Assembly: GCA_965230275.1 (NCBI GenBank)
Contig: CBDDKO010000002.1
Location: 1,364,001 to 1,428,000, forward strand
DNA length: 64,000 nucleotides
Source: JAJRRS01 sp965230275
Lineage (GTDB): Bacteria; Planctomycetota; Phycisphaerae; Phycisphaerales; Phycisphaeraceae
Direction of reading: 5' to 3'
Position numbers and translations under genes: made by a program. Position 1 is the stretch's first letter. Each line of letters begins with the position of its first letter. Shown piece by piece: positions 20,595-30,440 of the stretch. The notes under the pieces are model-generated. The model did not search any database and had not been told where the DNA came from. It saw only the letters and a list, made by a program, of their open reading frames with translations.

Positions 20595-21737
20595 ATGACC
20601 CGGCCCTACTTCTTCGATCTCACGCCCGATGATCTCCAGGCACACCTCACCGGATGGGGGATGCCCGGGTTCCGCGCCAAGCAGGTCATGGAATGGGTCT
20701 ACCGCAAAGGCGTCGCCGACCCGGCAAAGATGACCAACCTCAGCAAGGCCGACCAGGCACTGCTCGTCGAGAAGATGACCTTCGTGCGCGGCCGGGTACT
20801 GGGGCATCAGCTCGCTACCGACGGCACGCAGAAACTGCTCGTTGATTGGTCACTTGAGCAGGGAACAGGGGCTGGGGATCAGGGATCAGCCCGAACCAGT
20901 GATCAAGCAACTACGCCGCTGCCTCTGATCCCTGATCCCGGAACCCCGAACCCTAAGTCACAGACCGAGTGCGTCATGATCCCGGCTGAAGAGAATACGC
21001 CCAGGCGCACCGCCTGCATCTCCAGCCAGATCGGCTGCCCTGTTGGTTGCAAGTTCTGTGCTTCAGGCCTCGGCGGGCTCGACGGCAACCTCACCAGCGG
21101 CCAGATCGTCCAGCAGGCCTGGCAGCTGGGCCAACTCAATGGCGTCGAACGCATCAGCCATATCGTCTTCATGGGCATGGGCGAGCCGCTCGCCAACTTC
21201 GCGCAGGTCACACGGGCCGCGCAAACCCTCGCCGCGGACTGGGGCATGGGCATCTCGGCCCGCCGCATCACCATCAGCACCGTCGGCTTGCCCGCGCAGA
21301 TACGCCGGCTTGCGGATATCGACCTGCCGGTCACATTGGCGATCAGCCTGCACGCACCCAACGACGAATTACGCAAGAAGCTCATCCCCTGGGCGGAGTC
21401 GGTCACGATCGATCAGCTCGTCGAGGCCGGGCGTTTTTACTTCGACAAGACCGGCCGGGAGATCACGCTGGAGTACATCCTGCTGGGCGGGGTCAACGAC
21501 CAGCCAGAGCACGCCAGAGAGCTCGCCCACGTCGCCAAGCGCTTACGCAGCAACATCAACCTGATCCGCTACAACGAGGTCGCCTCTTTGCCGTTTGCGC
21601 GTCCCGCCGATGAGCACGTCCGCCGTTTCCAGCAGCTGCTGCGCAGCGCGAATATCAACTGCCATATCCGCGCCAGCCGCGGCCGAGACATCGCCGCCGC
21701 CTGCGGGCAACTGCGCCACGAGCACGCCGCGCCATAA
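20595..21737 (+). CDS. rlmN: 23S rRNA (adenine2503-C2)-methyltransferase, radical SAM
   Basis: 380 residues. It opens with LTPDDLQAHLTGWGMPGFRAKQ, then the radical-SAM cluster motif CPVGCKFCASG (CxxxCxxC), IVFMGMGEPLANF and RITISTVGL, and ends with RASRGRDIAAACGQLR, which holds the second catalytic cysteine. The enzyme methylates A2503 of 23S rRNA and some tRNAs using two SAM molecules. A stretch of about 35 residues (from EQGTGAGDQGS to GTPNPKSQ) is inserted between the conserved KLLVDWS strand and ECVMIPAEE. It is encoded by a palindromic heptamer repeat (20861-20956) that other RlmN proteins are not expected to have. Confidence 0.94.
   Translation: MTRPYFFDLTPDDLQAHLTGWGMPGFRAKQVMEWVYRKGVADPAKMTNLSKADQALLVEKMTFVRGRVLGHQLATDGTQKLLVDWSLEQGTGAGDQGSARTSDQATTPLPLIPDPGTPNPKSQTECVMIPAEENTPRRTACISSQIGCPVGCKFCASGLGGLDGNLTSGQIVQQAWQLGQLNGVERISHIVFMGMGEPLANFAQVTRAAQTLAADWGMGISARRITISTVGLPAQIRRLADIDLPVTLAISLHAPNDELRKKLIPWAESVTIDQLVEAGRFYFDKTGREITLEYILLGGVNDQPEHARELAHVAKRLRSNINLIRYNEVASLPFARPADEHVRRFQQLLRSANINCHIRASRGRDIAAACGQLRHEHAAP
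20861..20956 (+). repeat. Palindromic heptamer element inserted in frame in rlmN
   Basis: The left arm consists of GGGAACA, GGGGCTG, GGGATCA, GGGATCA. The right arm has TGATCCC twice, then GGAACCCC and GAACCCT. GGGATCAGGGATCAG (20875-20889) and CTGATCCCTGATCCC (20925-20939) are perfect 15-bp inverted arms with a 35-nt loop. The whole element is translated within RlmN. Confidence 0.88.
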
Positions 21738-21956
21738 GTTCATCGCGTGTCCTTTTGGTCCGAGTATTCCGCCCTCCACGGCAATCCAGACCCGCCACGT
21801 GTCCATATAACACTTCATCGCAGGTTCTCGGGCGTGACTTGGCCATACACTTGCGGGAAGGTGACTGATCTATACCCTCCCCGACAAATCCATGGGATCG
21901 AATCGCCGATAGATCGTTATGGAATAGGTTTAAAAGTACTTTGATGACAGCAACGT

Positions 21957-24900
21957 ATGGCTCAGGAAGCGACACACACACCGGCCGCAAAACCAGTATG
22001 GCGGATGACCACGGCACTCATTGTGCTGTCCTCCATGCCGGTGCTGTGTCTCCTCTTGCTGGTATACCTCCACCTGCAAACCTCATTGAAAGATTGGCAC
22101 ACCGTATCCGTGATGCAGGCAAACGGCCGACTGATCACGGAAGCAAGCCACCTCACACACTCATTACAGCTAGAACGCGCAGCAGCAGCGATGTGTGTCG
22201 CAACCGGTTACCCCGTCGACACGCAGAACCTGCTTGCCGAACATCAGGCCGTCACAGACCTGGCCATCCAAGAGAGATTCACTCCGGCGCTGGACCAGAG
22301 CATAATTGAGCCGGCCGTGGTCGAAGCCGCTCATGATGCGATCACGTTACTTTCACAGGTCCGCAACGATTCATACCTCCACCCTGAAAGCTGGCATGCG
22401 TCGTTTGAACAGTACACCGACCTGATCCACGACACGCTCAACACCAGCCGTGCCTGTGTCAGGGCAGAGACCGACCGAGGCATAGGCAAGACCTTCGGAA
22501 AGATTGCACAGTACCAGTCCGCCCGGGAATCGCTCGGGATTATCCGCGGCAACCTCACGGCCGCTACCGCATCCGGCAAGCCGCTCACCGATTCACAGCG
22601 TGTGCAGGTCCTGGGCCACTATGAACGTGTCATCGGATTCCTGGATTCACCCATACGCCGATTCGCCGACGGCACAAGCGGCCGGGCATTCATGCAGAGC
22701 GACCAGTGGTCCCACTTCGACATGATGATCACCAGCGCGATGACCAAGGACGGCATCATCGCACCCGACACCAAGCTGGCAAAAGCACGGTTCAATAGCG
22801 CTACAAGCATCATGGACATGATCTACCAGAGTGAACTGGGTGATCATGAGAACCTGAACCAACAGCTGACAGACCTCAAGTCCGAAGTCACCGCATCGCT
22901 GAGGGTCTCGGCACTGTGGGGCGGCGGCGGCGTGCTGGCCGGACTCATCGTGTTGGCCATGGGACGCTGGCTGGATAAATCCCGACGGAAGATGATCCAG
23001 ATGCAAAAGATCGAATCCAAACTAATGCGCGACCTGGAAATCCAGAAGTACGCGCTGGACCAGCATTCGATCGTCAGCATCTCCGACATCAAGGGCAATA
23101 TCGTCTACGCAAACGACAAGCTCTGTGAACTCACCGGCTACGCCCGAGATGAACTGATTGGGAAGAACCACAGGATACTAAAAAGCGGTGAACACCCCCC
23201 CGAGTTTTACCGCGACCTGTGGAAGACCATCGCCCAGGGCGAGACCTGGCGCGGCGAGGTAAAAAACCGCGCAAAAAACGGCAGACACTACTGGGTAGAC
23301 GCCACCATCATCCCGGTCAGGGACGAAACCGGCAAGATCGTACAGTACACCGCCATCCGCACGGACATCACCGAACTTAAAGACGCCCAGGAGCACAACC
23401 GCCGCCAGGCCATGCGGCTGGAATCAGCAACCAAGGGCGCCCAGTTCGGGATATGGGAATACGAGCTGGATACAAGCCGACTCGTCTGGGACAAGACGAT
23501 GTACAACTTGTACGGCATCACACCCGGGCAAGCCGCCGCGACCAACAACTACCACATGTGGCGTGACATTGTCCACCCGGACGACCTGGAGCATTCCGAG
23601 CGATTACTGGAGGACGCAATCAACGGCGACTCCGTCTTCGACACCAGCTTCCGTATCATCAGGCAATGCGACGGGGAGGTTCGGCACATCCGGGCACACG
23701 CAACGATCGAACGAGACGCAGAAGGACGCGCTCTCCGCATGATCGGTGTCAACTACGACATCACCGATAGTGTCACTACCTCTGAGGAAATCGAGCGGCG
23801 CGAAGAAGAAATCCGCGCCATCCTCGACGCCATACCCGCCTTCGTCTACTACAAGGACGATCAAAACAAAATCCTTCGGCTCAACCGCGCCGCCGCCGAA
23901 TCCATCGGCAAGCCCGTCAATCAGATCGAGAACCATCAGGCCGAGGAGTTCTTCCCCGAAGAGGACGCCAAGGCCTACCTGAAAGACGACCGCGAGGTCA
24001 TCGGCTCCGGCACACCCAAGCTCGGGATCGTCGAACGATACGAAACCGGAGGCGGTGAGCCCCTGATCATCCGCACGGACAAGATCCCCCTGCGTAACGC
24101 CGACGGCGAGTACGACCGCTTGGTCGCGCTGGCCTCAGACATCACCGAGCAGACACGCAATGAGCAGCGCCTCAAGCAGAGCGAGGAGCGTTACGCCCTG
24201 GCTGTCAAGGGGTCACGCGACGGGCTGTGGGACTGGAACCTGATCACCGACCGGGTCTACTACGCCCCCCAATGGAAACAGATGCTCGGCCTGGAAGAGG
24301 TAGAAGTCAAGGACACGCCCGACGAGTGGATCAGCCGGATCGACCCCGACGACCTGGGCGCATTCATGCACGAGTTCGATCAGCACCTAAGCGGAGAAGA
24401 CCAGGTGTTTGAGGTCGAGCTACGGATGCGCCACGAGCAGGGACACACCGTCTGGATGCTCTGCCGCGGCGCGGTTGTGCGTAACGAACAGGGCCGGGCC
24501 GTCCGTGTCGCCGGTTCACTCGCCGACATCACTGAGATCAAGCTGGCTCAGGACGAGCTCCGCATACTGGCCGAACACGACAAACTCACCGGCCTGCCCA
24601 ACCGCGCGTTCTTCCACACCCACCTGGCTTCAGCCATCGAGCGCAGCAAGCTCGATCCCGAGTACAAGTTCGCCGTCCTGTTCTTCGACTTCGACCGCTT
24701 TAAAGTCATCAACGATAGCCTCGGGCACGACGTCGGCGACGCGATGTTGGTCAGCATCGCCGACCAGTTCCGGTCCATACTCCGTGAGAAAGACACCCCG
24801 GCGCGTTTCGGCGGTGATGAGTTCGTTGTCCTGCTGAACGACTTGAAGAACTACGACGAAGCACTCACGGCCGGCACCCGCCTGCTCGACGCATTCGCCA

Positions 24901-25880
24901 AGCCGCACGCGCTGATGGGCCACGACGTGTTCTCGACCGCCAGCATCGGGCTGGTCACCAACGAAACCAACTACTCCTGCGCCGAGGACATGCTCCGCGA
25001 CGCCGACGCCGCCATGTATCAGGCCAAGGAGGCCGGCAAGGCCAGGCTGGTAGTCTTCGACCAGGTCATGCACCAGCAGGCACTCAAGCAGCTGCAACTC
25101 GAAGCCGACCTGCGCGAAGCCCTCGAACAAGAGCAGTTCCACATGGTCTACCAGCCGATCATCAGCCTCGAAGCGGGCGAGCTGCTCGGGTTCGAAGCGC
25201 TGATCCGATGGACACATCCCAAGCACGGCCCCATCTGCCCAGCTGACTTTATCCCCATCGCCGAGGACACCGGCCTGATCGTACCGATCGGCGAGTGGGT
25301 CCTACGCGAGGCCTGCAAGCAGCTATACCAATGGAACTATATCGAACGGCCCGAACTGCCCGTGGTCGTCAACGTCAACCTGTCATTGCGTCAGGTCTGC
25401 CACCCCAACATCATTGACACAATCCGCGACGTGATCTTCAGCACCGGCATCGACCCGACATTACTCAAGCTCGAAGTAACCGAGTCCACGATCGTCGATG
25501 ATCGTCACAACATGATCCCCCTGCTGAACCAGATCAAGGAGCTGGGGATCCAGCTCGCCATGGACGACTTCGGCACCGGGCACTCCTCGCTGGGCAACCT
25601 GCACCAGTTACCCGTGGACGTCCTGAAGATCGATCAGAGCTTCATCAAGAGCATGAGCGCCAACCGGGAACTGGCGGCCGTCATGCAGGCGATTATCACA
25701 CTCGCCCACGAGCTCGGCATGCAAACCGTGGCCGAAGGCATCGAAACAGCCGAGCAGCTGGTGATGCTCCAAAGCCTGGACTGTAACTTCGGACAAGGCT
25801 ACTACTTCAAGAAACCCCTGACCACCGCTCAAGCCACTGACTATCTGCTAGGCAAGGTCGACGAGGCAGCAAGTGCCTGA
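21957..25880 (+). CDS. Membrane PAS-GGDEF-EAL cyclic-di-GMP protein with NIT-like sensor
   Basis: 1307 residues. A transmembrane helix (about 20-40, ALIVLSSMPVLCLLLLVYL) and a second near 318-340 bracket a periplasmic helical region beginning SHLTHSLQLERAAAAMCVATG, like nitrate/nitrite-sensing NIT domains. Four PAS domains follow (about 360-475, 490-605, 620-735, 745-865). The GGDEF domain carries RFGGDEFVVL and DFDRFKVINDSLGH, so cyclase residues are intact. The EAL domain has GFEALIRW, NVNLSLRQ, MDDFGTGHSS, LKIDQSF and AEGIET, also intact. It may both make and break c-di-GMP. A close paralogue follows 110 nt downstream. Confidence 0.92.
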   Translation: MAQEATHTPAAKPVWRMTTALIVLSSMPVLCLLLLVYLHLQTSLKDWHTVSVMQANGRLITEASHLTHSLQLERAAAAMCVATGYPVDTQNLLAEHQAVTDLAIQERFTPALDQSIIEPAVVEAAHDAITLLSQVRNDSYLHPESWHASFEQYTDLIHDTLNTSRACVRAETDRGIGKTFGKIAQYQSARESLGIIRGNLTAATASGKPLTDSQRVQVLGHYERVIGFLDSPIRRFADGTSGRAFMQSDQWSHFDMMITSAMTKDGIIAPDTKLAKARFNSATSIMDMIYQSELGDHENLNQQLTDLKSEVTASLRVSALWGGGGVLAGLIVLAMGRWLDKSRRKMIQMQKIESKLMRDLEIQKYALDQHSIVSISDIKGNIVYANDKLCELTGYARDELIGKNHRILKSGEHPPEFYRDLWKTIAQGETWRGEVKNRAKNGRHYWVDATIIPVRDETGKIVQYTAIRTDITELKDAQEHNRRQAMRLESATKGAQFGIWEYELDTSRLVWDKTMYNLYGITPGQAAATNNYHMWRDIVHPDDLEHSERLLEDAINGDSVFDTSFRIIRQCDGEVRHIRAHATIERDAEGRALRMIGVNYDITDSVTTSEEIERREEEIRAILDAIPAFVYYKDDQNKILRLNRAAAESIGKPVNQIENHQAEEFFPEEDAKAYLKDDREVIGSGTPKLGIVERYETGGGEPLIIRTDKIPLRNADGEYDRLVALASDITEQTRNEQRLKQSEERYALAVKGSRDGLWDWNLITDRVYYAPQWKQMLGLEEVEVKDTPDEWISRIDPDDLGAFMHEFDQHLSGEDQVFEVELRMRHEQGHTVWMLCRGAVVRNEQGRAVRVAGSLADITEIKLAQDELRILAEHDKLTGLPNRAFFHTHLASAIERSKLDPEYKFAVLFFDFDRFKVINDSLGHDVGDAMLVSIADQFRSILREKDTPARFGGDEFVVLLNDLKNYDEALTAGTRLLDAFAKPHALMGHDVFSTASIGLVTNETNYSCAEDMLRDADAAMYQAKEAGKARLVVFDQVMHQQALKQLQLEADLREALEQEQFHMVYQPIISLEAGELLGFEALIRWTHPKHGPICPADFIPIAEDTGLIVPIGEWVLREACKQLYQWNYIERPELPVVVNVNLSLRQVCHPNIIDTIRDVIFSTGIDPTLLKLEVTESTIVDDRHNMIPLLNQIKELGIQLAMDDFGTGHSSLGNLHQLPVDVLKIDQSFIKSMSANRELAAVMQAIITLAHELGMQTVAEGIETAEQLVMLQSLDCNFGQGYYFKKPLTTAQATDYLLGKVDEAASA

Positions 25881-25990
25881 CTTAGATGTAGATACATACA
25901 AATCGCTGCTAGCAGACTTCAGGTTCACCCCACAGGCTAACCTCACGATATACCTGCAGTTCATATTCATTCTCTCGCGAGCATTGATGG

Positions 25991-28900
25991 ATGTCTGATA
26001 AAAACCGTCATTCCGATGAATCGAGCAGCAGCTGGCACTGGTACTACCTGCTCGCACTGATCCCTTGCATCTGCATCGGCTTCCTGGCGGTGATCCATCT
26101 CAAGTGGGCCGGCAACGACCTGCGCATCATCCAAGGCATGGCTCATAACGCACGCCTGATCGAACATGCCTGTGAACTCAACTTCGCCCTGCAGGCAGAG
26201 CGAGACCTGAGCCTGATCCGCTCGACATGCTCGGAACACCCGGAACTCGTCACACGCCTCAACGACGCACGCTTGCAGACAGACCAAGCACTGGACGCCT
26301 ACTTTGATGTGCTGGGCCAAGAGCAGCCATACCGACAAGAAGCAGATCATGCCGCCGCCCTGACGCAGCGCCTCAGCACGCTTCGCGAGCAGATCATCGT
26401 CTCACAGACCGGCTGCAGGCCCTTTGACTGGGAAAACGCCTTTGATGATTACGCACAACTGATCGCCGACATTCAGCAAATCAGCAACGCAGCCGCGACC
26501 AGCAAATCCGACCACGGCATCGGCATCCACTTCGCACAGTTGATCCTGTGTGAAAACGCCCGTGAATCCATGGCCCAGATCCGGGCACTGATCTGCGCCA
26601 AGACCACGAATGGGGAACCTGTCACCAATTACCACCGTGACTACATCCATGACCTTCAGGTCAAGATCGATGGCTTTGTCTATTCGCCGATAAGCAGCCT
26701 CGATTCGGAAACGCCCGAATCCTACGTCTATCGCACAATGCAGTGGCGTCGCTTCATGCGCGAGATCGTGTTCACGCTCGCGGACCGCCAGAAAGTCCGG
26801 CCCGACACCGGCTGGGCCCTGGAACGCTACGACGCCGTTTCCGGCATGATCAATCTGCTGCACGATCAACAGCACGAGCAGATCGGTCACCTGGAGCAAC
26901 ACCTCTCGGAAATGCACGGCAAGAACCGGCTCCAGCTGTTCCAGGCCATTAGCTGGGCGATGATCGGGCTGGTCGGGATGGGTGTGATTGTTTGCGTCGT
27001 CATCGGCTCCGAGCGCGCCCACCGACGGACGGTAGACGCGAAGATCAAAGCAGAGGTCCTTGTCGATGAAGTGCGACATGCCGAGGTCCGGCTGAACCTG
27101 GCGATGAAGTCTTCCAACCAGGGGTTGTGGGAACTCAACCTGATCGATGGGTCGACCTACTACAACGATATCTGGTGCGCCATGCTCGGCTATAAACCAG
27201 ACGAACTGACCATGCACACCAGCACCTGGGAATCGCTCTGCCATCCGGGCGACCTCGCCGAGGCGAAACGCGAGTTGAAGCAGTACCTCCAGGGCAATAT
27301 CGAACACTACCGCAGCGAGCTCCGCCTACGCATGAAAAACGGCCTGTGGAAGTGGGTGCTCGACACCGGCGAGATCATCGAGCGTGATGAATCGGGTAAT
27401 CCAACACGGATGATCGGCGTCCAGATCGATATCGACCATCTGAAAACTAACGAACTCAAACTCGCCGAAAGCGAAACCCGTTACAAACTCGCCGTCAAGG
27501 GTTCACGCGACGGCCTGTGGGACTGGGACCTGATCACAGACCGGGTCTACTACGCACCGCAGTGGAAGAAAATGCTCGGCCTCAACGACGAAGACCAGAT
27601 CAGCGATCGCCCCGAAGAATGGATCAGCCGGATCGAACCCGGCGACGCCGAGGTGTTCATGCAGAAGCTCAATGAACACCTCTGCAACGATGGAGGTGTG
27701 TTCGAAGTCGAGATGCGCATGATCCATACGTCCGGGAAACCGGTCTGGATGCTCTGCCGTGGTACTGTGATCCATGATACGGATGGCCAGGCCATCCGTG
27801 TCGCCGGATCGCTTGCCGACATTACTGAAATCAAGAACGCCCAGGAGCAACTCAAGCATCTTGCCGAGCACGATCGGCTCACGGGCCTGCCCAACAGGGA
27901 ACTATTCCTACGACAGGTCCAGGAATCCATCAACCGCAATCACAGCGACCCGGACTACCACTTCGCGGTCCTCTTCTTCGACTTCGATCGCTTCAAGCTG
28001 ATCAACGACAGCCTCGGACACAACATCGGCGACGCCCTGCTCAAAGATATCGCCGAGCTATTCCGCAAGAAAATCCGCCCCACCGATGTTGCTTCACGTT
28101 TCGGCGGTGACGAGTTTGTCCTGCTCCTGCGCAACTTCGAGGAGGATGAACAGGCCGAACAGATCGCCACCCGGCTGCTCGATACCTTCTCACAACCGCA
28201 TAACCTCAGCGGCCACGAGGTCTACTCCACCGCAAGCATCGGGTTGGTCAAGGGCGGGGCGCATTACACCCAGGCCGAGGAAGTCGTCCGCGACGCCGAC
28301 GCCGCCATGTACCAGGCCAAGGAAGCCGGGCGCGACCGATACGTCCTGTTCGATCAGATGATGCACGAGAATAATCTCGAGCGTGTGAAGCTCGAGCGCG
28401 ACTTGCATGACGCTATCGATAAGGGCCAGATCTGGCTCGCTTACCAGCCCATTGTTGATCTGGAGACGGGCGAGGTCCACGGCTTCGAGGCCCTCGCACG
28501 CTGGGACCACCCAGAGCACGGCAGCGTCCCGCCGGAGAAGTTTATCCACATCGCCGAAGACACCGGCCTGATCGTCCCGATCGGTGAGCACGTCCTACGC
28601 ACCGCTTGCCAACAAGCCGTCGCCTGGAGAAACACGATCGGAGATCGCAAACAGATCTATGTCAACGTCAACCTGTCTCTACGACAGCTGGCCCACCCCA
28701 ACGCCATCGACATGATCCGCCAGACGATCTATGACACCGGCATTCAGCCTCACGAACTCAAACTCGAGATCACCGAGTCCACCATCATCGACAAACGCTA
28801 CAACATGATCCCCAGGCTCCAGGCCATCCGGGAGTTGGGCATCCACCTCGCCATGGACGACTTCGGCACCGGGCACTCGTCGCTGAGCAACCTCCACCAG

Positions 28901-29173
28901 CTGCCGGTCGATATCCTGAAAATCGACCAGGGCTTCGTCAAGAGCCTGTCCGCCAACCGCGAACTCGCCGCCGTCATGCAGACCATCATCATGCTCGCCA
29001 GGAACCTGGACATGACCACCATCGCCGAGGGGATCGAAGACGTGGACCAACTCGTCGTGCTGCAGGCGCTTGGCTGTGAGCTCGCTCAGGGCTACTACTT
29101 CAACCCGCCCATGCCCGTCGATCAGGCCACCGATTACCTGCTCGGCCTGGACGAGCAGCACGCCACCGCCTGA
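25991..29173 (+). CDS. Membrane PAS-GGDEF-EAL cyclic-di-GMP protein, paralogue of its upstream neighbour
   Basis: 1060 residues. Same plan as the preceding gene but with two PAS domains instead of four. Helix at about 17-37, NIT-like region starting IEHACELNFALQAERDLSLI, second helix near 318-340 (MIGLVGMGVIVCVVIG), PAS about 365-480 and 490-615, then GGDEF (RFGGDEFVLLL) and EAL (GFEALARW, MDDFGTGHSS, LKIDQGF). Both active sites are intact. The second PAS nearly repeats the fourth PAS of the neighbour (GSRDGLWDW.LITDRVYYA), which shows tandem duplication. The sensory helices are much more diverged than the PAS, GGDEF and EAL parts. Confidence 0.92.
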   Translation: MSDKNRHSDESSSSWHWYYLLALIPCICIGFLAVIHLKWAGNDLRIIQGMAHNARLIEHACELNFALQAERDLSLIRSTCSEHPELVTRLNDARLQTDQALDAYFDVLGQEQPYRQEADHAAALTQRLSTLREQIIVSQTGCRPFDWENAFDDYAQLIADIQQISNAAATSKSDHGIGIHFAQLILCENARESMAQIRALICAKTTNGEPVTNYHRDYIHDLQVKIDGFVYSPISSLDSETPESYVYRTMQWRRFMREIVFTLADRQKVRPDTGWALERYDAVSGMINLLHDQQHEQIGHLEQHLSEMHGKNRLQLFQAISWAMIGLVGMGVIVCVVIGSERAHRRTVDAKIKAEVLVDEVRHAEVRLNLAMKSSNQGLWELNLIDGSTYYNDIWCAMLGYKPDELTMHTSTWESLCHPGDLAEAKRELKQYLQGNIEHYRSELRLRMKNGLWKWVLDTGEIIERDESGNPTRMIGVQIDIDHLKTNELKLAESETRYKLAVKGSRDGLWDWDLITDRVYYAPQWKKMLGLNDEDQISDRPEEWISRIEPGDAEVFMQKLNEHLCNDGGVFEVEMRMIHTSGKPVWMLCRGTVIHDTDGQAIRVAGSLADITEIKNAQEQLKHLAEHDRLTGLPNRELFLRQVQESINRNHSDPDYHFAVLFFDFDRFKLINDSLGHNIGDALLKDIAELFRKKIRPTDVASRFGGDEFVLLLRNFEEDEQAEQIATRLLDTFSQPHNLSGHEVYSTASIGLVKGGAHYTQAEEVVRDADAAMYQAKEAGRDRYVLFDQMMHENNLERVKLERDLHDAIDKGQIWLAYQPIVDLETGEVHGFEALARWDHPEHGSVPPEKFIHIAEDTGLIVPIGEHVLRTACQQAVAWRNTIGDRKQIYVNVNLSLRQLAHPNAIDMIRQTIYDTGIQPHELKLEITESTIIDKRYNMIPRLQAIRELGIHLAMDDFGTGHSSLSNLHQLPVDILKIDQGFVKSLSANRELAAVMQTIIMLARNLDMTTIAEGIEDVDQLVVLQALGCELAQGYYFNPPMPVDQATDYLLGLDEQHATA

Positions 29174-29280
29174 CCGATTACCCCATCCTCCCGGCCCCCG
29201 TGATCCCCTATAAACGCCGACCTATGGCCCGGCTGCGCCTTTACCCTTGCTTCGATGCCGATTAGAATCACCGGCCTATC

Positions 29281-29354
29281 GGCCGTGTAGCTCAGCTGGA
29301 TAGAGCGGCTGCCTCCGGAGCAGCAGGTCGCAGGTTCGAATCCTGCCACGGTCA
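29281..29354 (+). tRNA. tRNA-Arg (anticodon CCG)
   Basis: A 74-nt cloverleaf: acceptor GGCCGTG with CACGGTC (one G-T pair), D arm GCTC/GAGC, anticodon stem GCTGC/GCAGC around loop CTCCGGA, so anticodon CCG reads CGG. T arm is GCAGG-TTCGAAT-CCTGC, discriminator A. CCA is not encoded. A small TTGGC/GCCAA hairpin follows directly. Confidence 0.95.
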
Positions 29355-29596
29355 TTGGCCTGCCAATAACGCATTCCAGATCGATCGCAAACCCATCTGA
29401 TAACAAGCACAATCCGATGATGCCCTGCGCATCGCGCTATGTGGTTTTATCTTACGCCCACGCTATCGTGAACCTGCTGCAACGCATGCTTTCGCCGACC
29501 CAGCCAAGGCCAAACCTCCAGCAGCTCCGGCGGGTCCTCTTCGATCATCTGAACGTACTGACCTGCAACCACCACCGAATCTTCCAAAGTACAAGG

Positions 29597-29694
29597 CTAG
29601 AACACATTGCGTGATTACTGCCCGACTTTCCCGCGCAGGCGAAAATCCAGTCTTCCTGGAAATCCAAAGGCATGGGGCCCCGTCTGCGTGGGGG
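29597..29694. repeat. REP-like element, copy 1
   Basis: About 97 nt from CTAGAACACATTG to GGGG. It matches the reverse complement of 53291-53381 with roughly a dozen differences over 91 nt. It holds two palindromic cores, here decayed: TTTCCCGCGCAGGCGAAAA and GCCCCGTCTGCGTGGGG. The remaining DNA up to 29861 shows no gene. Confidence 0.85.
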
Positions 29695-29861
29695 TTGACA
29701 GACAGAGGCAGGTAAGTAATCACACTAACGCTCAAGTCATCGGGTTGGTTGTGCGTGATCCCGGATCGGCTTACATTGAAGGATACAGCCATTGATGACG
29801 GGTCAGACGGCCAACCGCCAGGACCGTTGCCGGCCAAGACGGGCTGTAGGGAGTGCTTCAC

Positions 29862-30440
29862 ATGAGTACGCTTGATTCGACCGTTGTAATCGTCTCGGGC
29901 CTGCCGCGATCGGGGACGAGTTTGATGATGCAGATGCTCGAAGCCGGGGGCATCCCGGTGTACGCGGACTTCGAGCGGACCGCCGACGAAGACAACCCAA
30001 AGGGATACTACGAGCTCGAAGCGGTCAAACAGCTCAAGGATAAACCGCAGGTGCTCGACGAAGCGCCGGGCAAGGTGGTCAAGATCATCCACATGCTCCT
30101 GGAGCACCTCCCGGCCGGGCATCATTACAAGATCATCTTTATGAAGCGCTCCATCGATGAGGTTCTGGCCAGCCAGCGCAAGATGCTCGACCGCAGCGGC
30201 AAAAAAGGTGCCTCGATTTCTCCCGAAGCACTGAAGGGGGTGTTTGAGGCCCAGCTAAAGAAAACCGAAGCCATGCTACAGTCAAGGGCAGATGTCCAAA
30301 TCCTCGACGTTGAGCACCGGGCCGTGCTGACAGACTCAGCAACTGCCGTGGAGCAGATCAATGCATTCCTTGGCGGTGGCCTTGACACCGAGAAAATGCT
30401 CAGCGTGATCGACCCGAGCCTCTATAGAAACCGGCAATAG
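29862..30440 (+). CDS. Sulfotransferase-family protein
   Basis: 192 residues from the ATG at 29862 (GGGAG about 8 nt upstream). The N-terminal VVIVSGLPRSGTSLMMQML is the PAPS 5'-phosphosulfate-binding P-loop, and IIFMKRSIDEVLASQRKML is the 3'-phosphate-binding strand-helix. It is shorter than Golgi-type sulfotransferases but matches small bacterial Sulfotransfer-fold proteins. It probably transfers sulfate from PAPS to a carbohydrate or another small acceptor in the cytosol; the acceptor is unknown. It stands alone. Confidence 0.8.
   Translation: MSTLDSTVVIVSGLPRSGTSLMMQMLEAGGIPVYADFERTADEDNPKGYYELEAVKQLKDKPQVLDEAPGKVVKIIHMLLEHLPAGHHYKIIFMKRSIDEVLASQRKMLDRSGKKGASISPEALKGVFEAQLKKTEAMLQSRADVQILDVEHRAVLTDSATAVEQINAFLGGGLDTEKMLSVIDPSLYRNRQ

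Noticed and set aside
21738..21956. Possible c-di-GMP riboswitch upstream of the GGDEF-EAL genes
   Set aside because: I looked for the conserved GEMM core and tetraloop-receptor signature and did not find them.
29134..29412. Minus-strand frame with VAGFEPATCCSGGSRS across 29281-29354
   Set aside because: It is the antisense reading of tRNA-Arg, a common false gene.
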